Assembly: GCF_025833875.1 (NCBI RefSeq)
Contig: NZ_JAOYOD010000001.1
Coordinates: 4,030,001-4,094,000, forward strand
Origin: Reichenbachiella ulvae
GTDB lineage: Bacteria; Bacteroidota; Bacteroidia; Cytophagales; Cyclobacteriaceae
Reading direction: 5' to 3'
Length of the DNA stretch: 64,000 nt
Positions 1 through 6,544 of the stretch are shown here, in pieces. Within the stretch, counting starts at the first letter, position 1, and every line of letters begins with the position of its first letter. Under the pieces are notes generated by a model. It searched no databases, was not told where the DNA came from, and was given only the letters and a program-made list of their open reading frames with translations. The position numbers were made by a program, and so were the translations under genes.

Positions 1-1
1 T

Positions 2-436
2 CACAGATACAGCATCGCAGAGCAGCGATTGGCGGCTGTCGATAGCGAGGAGGAGTTGACCGTAGACCTGTTCAGATCCATATTGGACGAGGTGCACGAA
101 GAGGGCATATTCAACACCACGCTCTATTCCAATATTTTTGATTTGAAGGAGGGTAAGATCTATCTCTATCACTGGCATCAATACGACGAGGTGGTGATCT
201 TAGATGTTAAGGAAGAGCTGGTCAAAGCGCCCTACCTCATCCGCATCAAGGAGCTGTTTTCCAATGAAACAGCAGGAAAAGCTTCGTTCGAATATGGAGG
301 GTGGATCATTGGACTCAGTGGAAGCATACTACTGGCCACCGGCCTGGGAGTAGCTGGGGTATATTATTTAAAAAATAAGTCCTGGAGCAAAAAACCCCTT
401 CCGCCTGTCGGCACCTTCCCCAGGGAAGGATTATAG
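2..436 (+). CDS. C-terminal part of a probable linear amide C-N hydrolase (choloylglycine hydrolase/penicillin acylase-like), 5' end outside window
   Basis: The reading frame is open from the first bases of the window, so the start lies upstream and only the last ~144 codons are visible. The segment around 100-240 (TTLYSNIFDLKEGKIYLYHW) resembles the end of the Ntn-type linear-amide hydrolase domain, in which a strand pair with 'YSN..DL..G.IYLY' closes the fold. A hydrophobic segment encoded at about 292-370 would be one transmembrane helix, so the enzyme is probably membrane anchored. The last ~12 residues (PLPPVGTFPREGL) are read from a palindromic dispersed repeat (CCTTCCC CA GGGAAGG at 414-429), so the natural C-terminus may have been altered. 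The family call is from memory of the C-terminal pattern only. The catalytic N-terminal Cys is not visible. Confidence 0.5.
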   Translation, partial: HRYSIAEQRLAAVDSEEELTVDLFRSILDEVHEEGIFNTTLYSNIFDLKEGKIYLYHWHQYDEVVILDVKEELVKAPYLIRIKELFSNETAGKASFEYGGWIIGLSGSILLATGLGVAGVYYLKNKSWSKKPLPPVGTFPREGL

Positions 437-505
437 CCGAATCCCTCTTTGCAATCAACCCTCCAAAGGTTCAGAACCTCTGGAGGATTAGGTGAATATT
501 CACCT
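414..505. repeat. Cluster of small palindromic dispersed repeats
   Basis: Three palindromes lie in a row. The first is CCTTCCC/GGGAAGG (414-429), inside the end of the upstream ORF. The second is CCTCCAAAGGTT/AACCTCTGGAGG (460-471 with 475-486, one mismatch). The third is the perfect 16-mer AGGTGAATATTCACCT (490-505). Short palindromes of this kind are common between genes in Bacteroidota. They may also terminate transcripts from either side. A further small hairpin, CCTGC-CTAA-GCAGG, follows near 528-541. Confidence 0.55.
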
Positions 506-541
506 TCTCTTTACTAGAGCATAACTCCTGCCTAAGCAGGC

Positions 542-607
542 CTAACAATTGCAGCTGCAGGTACAGTTGCAAGAGTTGTCTTCGCAGCATTTGCTTTCGT
601 CTGACAT
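542..607 (-). CDS. Cysteine-rich micro-peptide, metallothionein-like, 21 aa (candidate)
   Basis: Reading the minus strand from an ATG at 607-605 to a TAG at 544-542 gives 21 residues starting MSDESKCCED and ending CNCTCSCNC. Seven of the 21 residues are cysteine, arranged as one CC pair and a run of alternating Cys (C-x-C repeated four times). The alternating C-x-C pattern is typical of small metallothioneins and other thiolate metal ligands. The micro-ORF lies downstream of sigZ on the same strand, separated by ~310 bp of repeat sequence. No strong ribosome-binding site is visible, but Bacteroidota rarely have one. That it is translated is inference; a chance ORF with this composition is possible but unlikely. 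Confidence 0.45.
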   Translation of the reverse strand: MSDESKCCEDNSCNCTCSCNC

Positions 608-724
608 GGTTCTGTGATTTTAAGTGAAACATCTATTTTCAACCCTATAGACGGAGGGATTGAAAAAAGACGCAAGGGGTATGGATGGACTGAATAGAAT
701 AACGTTGAGTTAATCCTGAGTTTC

Positions 725-835
725 TTGATCTGTGAATCGCTTTAGATCCCAGCCTGTCCGGATGGTAGGTCTCCCTTTGGTACCAATGACATATTTGTTT
801 TACTTGTGTTTTTTGATCTGTGAATCGCTTTAGAT
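725..835. repeat. Dispersed repeat with an internal 23-bp direct repeat
   Basis: The 23-mer starting TTGATCTGTGAATCGC occurs at 725-747 and again at 813-835, with about 65 bp between copies. The flanks contain CAGCCTGTCCGGATGG and GTCGAAATGACAC, which look like pieces of dispersed repeats common in Bacteroidota genomes. A minus-strand reading frame through this stretch (645-857) has no convincing protein character. The structure looks like a composite of small mobile palindromic elements inserted between sigZ and the cysteine-rich micro-ORF. Confidence 0.6.
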
Positions 836-914
836 TTCTCCAGAGTCGAAATGACACAACTGTTTTAGCTTTTCAGTTGCTTCTGCCTTTAGAACCCATC
901 AGGTTCGTTAGGTC

Positions 915-1442
915 TCAACAAGAACCACAATCCCTCGCGCCGACGATATTGCCGTAGGCATCGGACTGGTAGGCACAGCAGTCCATAAAGAGCTTTTTGA
1001 GTTGCTGTCTGGCGCGCTGGATGCGCGACTTGGCAGCTGAGTAGCTTAGATCATTTGCCTGAGCATAGGCCTTTTGTGAAGCTGTGCCATAGGCGGTCTG
1101 CTGCAATGCATCGCGATAGATGGGGTCGAGCCGTTCCACAAAGGGTTCCAGACAATTGAAAAAACGCTCGTTCTGATTGGGCTCGATCAATTCCTCTGCC
1201 TGATCGCTGAGCGCCACCTGCTGGGGTTGTTGCTTACGATAGTAGTCGGTGATGCTGTTTCTGGTGATTTGATACAGCCAACTGCTCAACTTGCTGCTAT
1301 CTGTCAGCTGATCCCGGTGCTTATGGATTTTGATGAACACCTCCTGCATCATATCCCTGGCCAGCTCATCGTCCGACACCTTCGACCGGATAAAGGCCAA
1401 AAGCCGGCTGCTGAATTCCTCCCATATTTGCTCTGTTTGCAT
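915..1442 (-). CDS. sigZ: RNA polymerase sigma factor SigZ (ECF family)
   Basis: A 175-aa ECF sigma factor. Region 2 (residues ~5-70) contains ELARDMMQEVFIKIHKH and LSSWLYQITRNSITDYYR, the -10 recognition and melting segments. Region 4 (residues ~105-150) contains the helix-turn-helix AYAQANDLSYSAAKSRIQRAR. The C-terminus carries cysteines (LFMDCCAYQ, then a terminal DCGSC), a feature of SigZ proteins that suggests metal or thiol sensing; this role is inference. No anti-sigma gene is adjacent. The gene is divergent from msrB, a methionine sulfoxide repair enzyme, which fits an oxidative or thiol stress setting. The start ATG at 1440-1442 gives a normal length for the family. Confidence 0.88.
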   Translation of the reverse strand: MQTEQIWEEFSSRLLAFIRSKVSDDELARDMMQEVFIKIHKHRDQLTDSSKLSSWLYQITRNSITDYYRKQQPQQVALSDQAEELIEPNQNERFFNCLEPFVERLDPIYRDALQQTAYGTASQKAYAQANDLSYSAAKSRIQRARQQLKKLFMDCCAYQSDAYGNIVGARDCGSC

Positions 1443-1616
1443 AGGCTTTTATTGAATAGACGAGAAAAGCGAAAAAAGACGCAAGTCGCTACAGACAATT
1501 TAGGACATTTCTGATAGGAGAGCACATTGCTTAGGAACTATTGTCAACCCATTGTCGTTCGATACTTAGTTTTAATATCCTGATATCCCATTCAGGTCAA
1601 ACGAGAAGAAGAAACC

Positions 1617-2078
1617 ATGAAGTACCTCAATATATTGGCGATCCTATTGATCACCGCCTGCAGCACGCAGGGTCAGAATAGCAAAGTCCAGACGATTGAC
1701 AAAAGCGAAGAAGAATGGAAAGCCGAGCTCACAGAGCTGGAATACTACATCCTCCGCGAAAAAGGCACTGAGCGACCCTGGACAGGAGAATACAACGAGC
1801 ACAAAGAAAAGGGCGTGTATACCTGTGCCGCCTGTGGCAATATCCTCTTCTACTCCAATGCCAAATTTGATTCGCACTGCGGATGGCCGAGCTATTTCGA
1901 ATATGCGACGGACAGCAGTGTAGTCGAATCGAAGGATTATTCACACGGGATGGTGCGTACGGAGATCACTTGTGCCAAATGCGGGGGTCATCTGGGCCAT
2001 GTCTTCAACGACGGCCCACCTCCTACGGGGTTGCGTTATTGTATCAATTCTGTTTCGTTGGATTTTGTGGCGGAATAG
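1617..2078 (+). CDS. msrB: Peptide-methionine (R)-S-oxide reductase, lipoprotein form
   Basis: MsrB reduces methionine-R-sulfoxide in proteins using thiol electrons. A lipoprotein signal runs from residue 1 to the lipobox ITAC, with lipidated Cys15, so the enzyme should sit on the periplasmic side of a membrane. The zinc-binding pairs are Cys70/Cys73 (CAAC) and Cys119/Cys122 (CAKC). Cys88 lies in the CGWPS motif, and the catalytic Cys142 is in RYCINSVSL. The domain is complete (153 aa). It is divergent from sigZ with ~175 bp between starts, so shared control is possible but not shown. Confidence 0.95.
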   Translation: MKYLNILAILLITACSTQGQNSKVQTIDKSEEEWKAELTELEYYILREKGTERPWTGEYNEHKEKGVYTCAACGNILFYSNAKFDSHCGWPSYFEYATDSSVVESKDYSHGMVRTEITCAKCGGHLGHVFNDGPPPTGLRYCINSVSLDFVAE

Positions 2079-2105
2079 AAAACAGCTTGGCTAAGAATTT
2101 AGTGT

Positions 2106-2239
2106 AAGAGGCTGTCTCAAAAGTCATTTTTCTGTTATGTTGAGCCAAGGCGAAACATTATTTACACCTTTCAAAGGTACATTTCGACTAAGCTCAATGT
2201 GACAAATTTCTTTAATTGAACCTTTTGAGGCAGCTTCTT
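2106..2239. repeat. 134-bp nested palindrome (MITE/REP-like element)
   Basis: Three nested inverted repeats share one centre. The outer arms are 2106-2123 (AAGAGGCTGTCTCAAAAG) and 2222-2239 (CTTTTGAGGCAGCTTCTT), 16 of 18 complementary. The middle arms are 2133-2158 and 2179-2204, about 18 of 26 complementary. The apex is ACCTTT-C-AAAGGT (2166-2178), perfect. The outer sequence resembles terminal inverted repeats of some transposases (TTTTGAGACAGCC). No ORF is inside. It sits between two convergent genes, so it could act as a bidirectional terminator as well as being a non-autonomous mobile element. Confidence 0.65.
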
Positions 2240-2245
2240 GCTCAA

Positions 2246-2626
2246 TTAATACAGCGTGTCTGCCACACGAGTCAGGATGATCTGGATGATGCGCTTGTCA
2301 TACTCGTGGTAGTGCAGATGGTAATCTTCGATCTCCTCTTCCAAAAACATACCCATCACCACACCTATCAACTGGTTCTTGATCTTGGGACGCTTCTGCA
2401 TCCAGATATTGGCCAGACTGCGGTATTCGTCTTTGGTTTTAGCGCCAGAGACAGCCAGCTCGAATGTCTTTTCATTTTCTACCATAGCGATGATCACATC
2501 GTGTTGCAGCTTGATGATGGGTCGGATGACCGCATTCTGAAAGGTCTCTACTACTCCACTCTTTTCGGTAGTGGCTTTCTTGATGGCGGGCCTCAGGGCC
2601 AGCAGTTGTATATCAGGTCTGGGCAT
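2246..2626 (-). CDS. Conserved hypothetical protein, 126 aa
   Basis: Short soluble protein without signal peptide or membrane segment. It begins MPRPDIQLLALRPAIKKATT and contains PIIKLQHDVIIA. I associate this pattern with a conserved Bacteroidota family of about 120-130 aa that is often mis-labelled glyoxalase, but no glyoxalase metal ligands are visible. The C-terminal half is acidic then aromatic (EEEIEDYHLHYHEYDKR) and ends in a predicted helix. Codon use matches its neighbours. It is separated from the upstream carB/DUF4834 unit by a terminator, so it is probably transcribed separately. Function unknown. Confidence 0.7.
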   Translation of the reverse strand: MPRPDIQLLALRPAIKKATTEKSGVVETFQNAVIRPIIKLQHDVIIAMVENEKTFELAVSGAKTKDEYRSLANIWMQKRPKIKNQLIGVVMGMFLEEEIEDYHLHYHEYDKRIIQIILTRVADTLY

Positions 2627-2663
2627 TGGGGTGAATAGGAAAAATAGATTCAGTCACAAAAAC

Positions 2664-2688
2664 AAAAAGCGAGGATCATTCCCCGCTT
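2664..2688 (-). terminator. Rho-independent terminator after carB/DUF4834
   Basis: On the minus strand an 8-bp stem (AAGCGGGG with CCTCGCTT, including a G-U pair; + strand 2667-2674 and 2681-2688) is followed by a TTTTTG run. It lies 23 bp beyond the DUF4834 stop codon. Confidence 0.7.
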
Positions 2689-2710
2689 CTCGTCGTTTCA
2701 AATTATTATT

Positions 2711-2971
2711 TTAAACCTCTTCGTAATCGACATAGTCGCCGCCTTTGAAGTTTGTCTTGTCATTTTTCTTCCCTTTCTCCTTTGGCACATAATCGATGTT
2801 GACATTGCCATCTCTCGGCTGCTGTTTTTGCTGCTGCTGGTACTGATACTGACCGCCTTGCTGCTGTCTTGCCTCATTAGCGACCTTTCCCAGAAACAGG
2901 CGAACGAAAAATCCGCCCAGTTTGAAAACCAACCAAAAGAACAGAAAGAAAATAAGAATAAACTTCAACAT
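2711..2971 (-). CDS. DUF4834 family small membrane protein
   Basis: 86 aa. An N-terminal hydrophobic helix (LKFILIFFLFFWLVFKLGG) is followed by a Gln/Tyr-rich linker (QQQGGQYQYQQQQKQQ) and a charged tail with KKNDKTNFKGGDYVDYEEV. This layout, an N-terminal anchor plus a low-complexity tail ending in a conserved D-Y-x-D/E motif, matches DUF4834 of Bacteroidota. It starts 14 bp after carB on the same strand, so it is probably co-transcribed. The role is unknown. Confidence 0.8.
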   Translation of the reverse strand: MLKFILIFFLFFWLVFKLGGFFVRLFLGKVANEARQQQGGQYQYQQQQKQQPRDGNVNIDYVPKEKGKKNDKTNFKGGDYVDYEEV

Positions 2972-2985
2972 AGGTTAATATTTAC

Positions 2986-5799
2986 TTATCTACTTAGATA
3001 AAGGTTTCGCTCACTGTAGAGTTTTAGGAAGTAATCGTCCATCAAGTCGTCAATGAAGTAGATTGCTTCACCTGTAGACTTCATTTCTGGTCCCAACTCC
3101 TTGTTCACATTCGGGAACTTGTTGAAAGAGAACACAGGCTCCTTGATCGCGTATCCTTTTTTCTTAGGATTGAAATTAAAATCCTTCACCTTCTTCTCGC
3201 CCAGCATCACCTTAGTCGCATAATTCACATAGGGCTCGTCATAGGCCTTACAGATGAAAGGAACCGTACGAGACGCTCTCGGGTTCGCCTCGATGATGTA
3301 CACCTCGTCGTTTTTCACTGCGAACTGAATGTTGATCAATCCTACGGTGTTCAATGCCTTGGCAATCTTCTTGGTGTAATCTTCGATCTTTCTGATCACC
3401 AGGTCACCGAGGTTGTATGGAGGCAACACGGCGAACGAATCTCCAGAGTGGATACCTGCAGGCTCGATATGCTGCATGATACCGATGATATGAACATCCT
3501 CGCCATCACAGATCGCATCGGCTTCTGCTTCTTGCGCATTTTCCAGGAAGTGATCCAGCAATACTCTGTTACCAGGGATCGTGCGGAAGATCTCTACTAC
3601 GTGCTCTTCCAGTTCCTCCTCGTTGATGACGATCTTCATGCCCTGACCACCCAGTACGTATGAAGGTCTAACCAACATCGGGAATCCAATGGTTTTAGCC
3701 AACTCTAGTGCTTCGTCTGCATTTTCGATCACACCAAACTCTGGGTAAGGAATGTCATTCTTTTTCAGCAGTTCAGAGAAAGATCCTCTGTCTTCTGCCA
3801 GATCCAGTGCTTCATAGCTCGTACCTATGATCTTGATTCCGTATTTGCTCAGTTTCTCGGCTAGTTTCAAGGCAGTCTGTCCACCCAGCTGAACGATCAC
3901 ACCTTCTGGTTTCTCCAGTTGGATGATTTCGTAGAGGTGCTCCCAGAATACCGGCTCGAAGTAAAGCTTGTCTGCAATGTCAAAGTCGGTAGAAACCGTC
4001 TCTGGGTTACAGTTGATCATGATGGTCTCATAACCACACTCTTTAGCCGCCAGGATCCCGTGTACACACGAGTAATCAAACTCTATACCTTGTCCGATAC
4101 GGTTAGGTCCTGAACCTAGTACGATGATTTTCTTTTTATCAGAAGGAGTGGATTCGTTCTCCTCTTCGAAAGTCGAGTAGTAGTATGGCGTCTTGGCTTC
4201 AAACTCTGCCGCACATGTATCTACCAACTTGTAGGTTCTTTTGATGCCTAATTCCTCTCTTTTCGCAAAGACCTCACTCTCTAGACATCCCAGCAAGTGA
4301 CCCAACTGTCTGTCGGCATAGCCTTTCTTCTTGGCAGTCAAAAGGAGCTTCTTTGGAATCTCGTCCAGCGAAAACTTCTCTATTTCTTTTTCTAGTGCGA
4401 TCAGTTCTTCGATTTGATAGAGGAACCATGGATCGATCTTAGTCAGCTTGCGGATAGTCTTGTATGGGATACCCAGCTTGAAAGCATCGTAGATATGGAA
4501 CAATCGGTTCCAGCTTGGGTGCTCCAGACTTTCCAACAGTTCGTCGTGGCTCTTCAGCTCGCGACCATCTGCTCCCAATCCATTTCTTTTGATCTCCAGA
4601 GACTGACAAGCCTTCTGTAGCGCTTCCTGGAAGTTTCTACCGATACCCATGGCCTCACCCACAGATTTCATTTGCAGACCCAGGTGTCTGTCGGATCCTT
4701 TGAACTTGTCGAAGTTCCATCTTGGCACCTTTACGATCACATAATCGATCGATGGCTCGAAGAAGGCTGAAGTATTCTTAGTGATTTGGTTGTTTAGTTC
4801 GTCCAGATTGTATCCGATGGCCAACTTGGCAGCAATCTTAGCGATTGGGTAACCTGTAGCCTTAGATGCTAGAGCAGAAGATCTGGATACACGAGGGTTG
4901 ATCTCGATACCGATGATGTCGTCCGTCTCAGGATTGACTGCAAACTGAACGTTACATCCACCTGCAAACTGACCAATCGAGCTAATCATCTTAATCGCCT
5001 GATTTCTCATCTCCTGATACACAGTATCTGGTAGGGTCATGGCAGGAGCTACCGTGATAGAGTCTCCAGTATGCACACCCATCGGATCAAAGTTCTCAAT
5101 CGAACAGATCACGATGAAGTTACCCATGTGATCTCTCATGATCTCTAGCTCGTATTCTTTCCACCCCAGGATACTTTGCTCGATCAATACTTCGTGAATT
5201 GGCGAAGCATGCAGACCGTCGTTCAAAGCCCTATCAAAATCTTCTGGCTTTTCTACGAAACCACCTCCGGCACCACCTAGTGTATAAGAAGAACGGATAA
5301 TCAATGGAAAGCCAATCTCCTGTGCAATTTCTTTTCCTTCCAAAAAGGAAGTAGCAGTACGTCCCTTACAAACGCCCACACCAATTTCCTGCATCTTCAT
5401 GCGGAATTTTTCACGGTCCTCAGTGGTTTCGATCGCATCGAAATTAGAACCAATGACCTTCACATTGTATTTTTCCCAAATTCCCGCTTTGTCACAGTCC
5501 ATCGCGAGGTTGAGAGCAGTCTGTCCACCCATAGTAGGTAGTACCGCATCGATATCGTGTTTCTCTAAAATCTCCCTGATGGAGGCTTTGGTCAATGGCT
5601 TTAGGTATATGTTGTCAGCGGTCACATTGTCGGTCATGATGGTGGCCGGGTTAGAATTGATCAAGGTAACCTCGATTCCTTCTTCCCTAAGCGACCTGGC
5701 GGCTTGAGATCCTGAATAATCAAACTCGCAGGCCTGACCGATTACGATAGGTCCACTTCCAATTATTAATACTGATTTGATGCTATTGTCCTTTGGCAT
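2986..5799 (-). CDS. carB: Carbamoyl phosphate synthase large subunit, without the C-terminal MGS domain
   Basis: Makes carbamoyl phosphate from ammonia (delivered by CarA), bicarbonate and 2 ATP for arginine and pyrimidine synthesis. Two homologous halves are clear: an N-terminal carboxyphosphate unit starting [17 protein letters not shown] near residue 13, and a second unit starting [16 protein letters not shown] near residue 555. Each half has an ATP-grasp glycine loop ([11 protein letters not shown] and [10 protein letters not shown]) and a metal-binding motif ([29 protein letters not shown]). The protein has 937 residues, about 130 fewer than E. coli CarB. It ends just after [11 protein letters not shown], so the methylglyoxal-synthase-like allosteric domain is absent. 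carA is not in the window. Confidence 0.97.
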   Translation of the reverse strand: MPKDNSIKSVLIIGSGPIVIGQACEFDYSGSQAARSLREEGIEVTLINSNPATIMTDNVTADNIYLKPLTKASIREILEKHDIDAVLPTMGGQTALNLAMDCDKAGIWEKYNVKVIGSNFDAIETTEDREKFRMKMQEIGVGVCKGRTATSFLEGKEIAQEIGFPLIIRSSYTLGGAGGGFVEKPEDFDRALNDGLHASPIHEVLIEQSILGWKEYELEIMRDHMGNFIVICSIENFDPMGVHTGDSITVAPAMTLPDTVYQEMRNQAIKMISSIGQFAGGCNVQFAVNPETDDIIGIEINPRVSRSSALASKATGYPIAKIAAKLAIGYNLDELNNQITKNTSAFFEPSIDYVIVKVPRWNFDKFKGSDRHLGLQMKSVGEAMGIGRNFQEALQKACQSLEIKRNGLGADGRELKSHDELLESLEHPSWNRLFHIYDAFKLGIPYKTIRKLTKIDPWFLYQIEELIALEKEIEKFSLDEIPKKLLLTAKKKGYADRQLGHLLGCLESEVFAKREELGIKRTYKLVDTCAAEFEAKTPYYYSTFEEENESTPSDKKKIIVLGSGPNRIGQGIEFDYSCVHGILAAKECGYETIMINCNPETVSTDFDIADKLYFEPVFWEHLYEIIQLEKPEGVIVQLGGQTALKLAEKLSKYGIKIIGTSYEALDLAEDRGSFSELLKKNDIPYPEFGVIENADEALELAKTIGFPMLVRPSYVLGGQGMKIVINEEELEEHVVEIFRTIPGNRVLLDHFLENAQEAEADAICDGEDVHIIGIMQHIEPAGIHSGDSFAVLPPYNLGDLVIRKIEDYTKKIAKALNTVGLINIQFAVKNDEVYIIEANPRASRTVPFICKAYDEPYVNYATKVMLGEKKVKDFNFNPKKKGYAIKEPVFSFNKFPNVNKELGPEMKSTGEAIYFIDDLMDDYFLKLYSERNLYLSR

Positions 5800-5842
5800 T
5801 TTCCGTCGACTTTATTTCTTTTAAGGGGTGTATAAAATTCTG

Positions 5843-5850
5843 CAAATCTA
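5843..5850 (-). promoter_or_regulatory. Putative carB promoter -7 box (TAGATTTG)
   Basis: The minus strand reads TAGATTTG, a full match to the Bacteroidota -7 consensus TAnnTTTG, 43 bp upstream of the carB ATG. No clear -33 element is visible at the expected distance, so the call rests on one box. Confidence 0.4.
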
Positions 5851-5958
5851 GGCTCAAATGGGCGTAATAAAAAGGATATAGAGGGGGGATATGTTTTTTT
5901 TGAAACAAAGTCTGAATTACATTGCACGAACTCAAAATCTGTTAATTAATCAATCGAA

Positions 5959-6396
5959 ATGAAAACGTTTTTAAGATCTTTCCAAAGTCTATTCTTTTTC
6001 CTTGGTGCCCTGGCAGTATTATCCGCTTGCGAAAGCAAAAAAGCAAATACAGAAGAGAAGGGCGAAACGGTGGATATAGTAGGGAAATGGGATGTGCAAT
6101 GGGTGACAACCCCAGACGAAAGCGCACAGGTCTCTCCGGACACCAATTACACCATGAATGGCGTTTTTGATATCAAGAAAGATGGAAAAATCACCATCAG
6201 CGCCTATGGTTATGAAAACTGTATTTTCGGGAAAGACACCCTGGTGCATACCCTGCAGTGGGAAATGTACGGCGACACCCTAAACGTCAAAAACAAAGGA
6301 GACGAATTCGGGATGCCCTATAAAATCCTTCAGGCCACTAGCGACAGAGTCAAATTGCAACTCGTAGAAGATGTGTTTTTGATCCTGAGCAAGTAA
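5959..6396 (+). CDS. Lipocalin-like lipoprotein, 145 aa
   Basis: The N-terminus is a lipoprotein signal ending LAVLSAC, with the lipidated Cys at about residue 24, followed by a charged linker. The mature part begins with VDIVGKWDVQWV. A G-x-W motif near the start, then alternating strands with GVFDIKKDGKITI and LQWEMYGDTLNV, is the pattern of small lipocalin-like lipoproteins of Bacteroidota. The likely location is the outer or inner membrane, facing the periplasm. It stands alone, divergent from carB, with 148 bp before the next gene. The ligand is unknown. Confidence 0.7.
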   Translation: MKTFLRSFQSLFFFLGALAVLSACESKKANTEEKGETVDIVGKWDVQWVTTPDESAQVSPDTNYTMNGVFDIKKDGKITISAYGYENCIFGKDTLVHTLQWEMYGDTLNVKNKGDEFGMPYKILQATSDRVKLQLVEDVFLILSK

Positions 6397-6544
6397 AACA
6401 GATCCATAATACTTCCATTTAGAAACCAACTACACTAGATTTCGGTAGGCTTGCGCTATATTTTCACAAAGCTTTAGGCAAGCCTTTACCGCATATCAAT
6501 ATTTACCCTTAAATTAGAATAACCATACCAAACACAATCCAGTC

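Noticed and set aside
645..857. Minus-strand ORF of 70 codons between the cysteine micro-ORF and sigZ
   Set aside because: It is read through a dispersed repeat with an internal 23-bp duplication; composition is not protein-like and no start context or family pattern is present.
2216..2638. 140-aa plus-strand ORF opposite the 126-aa hypothetical
   Set aside because: The minus-strand protein shows a recognisable conserved pattern and sits in a normal intergenic frame; the plus frame begins inside the palindromic element.
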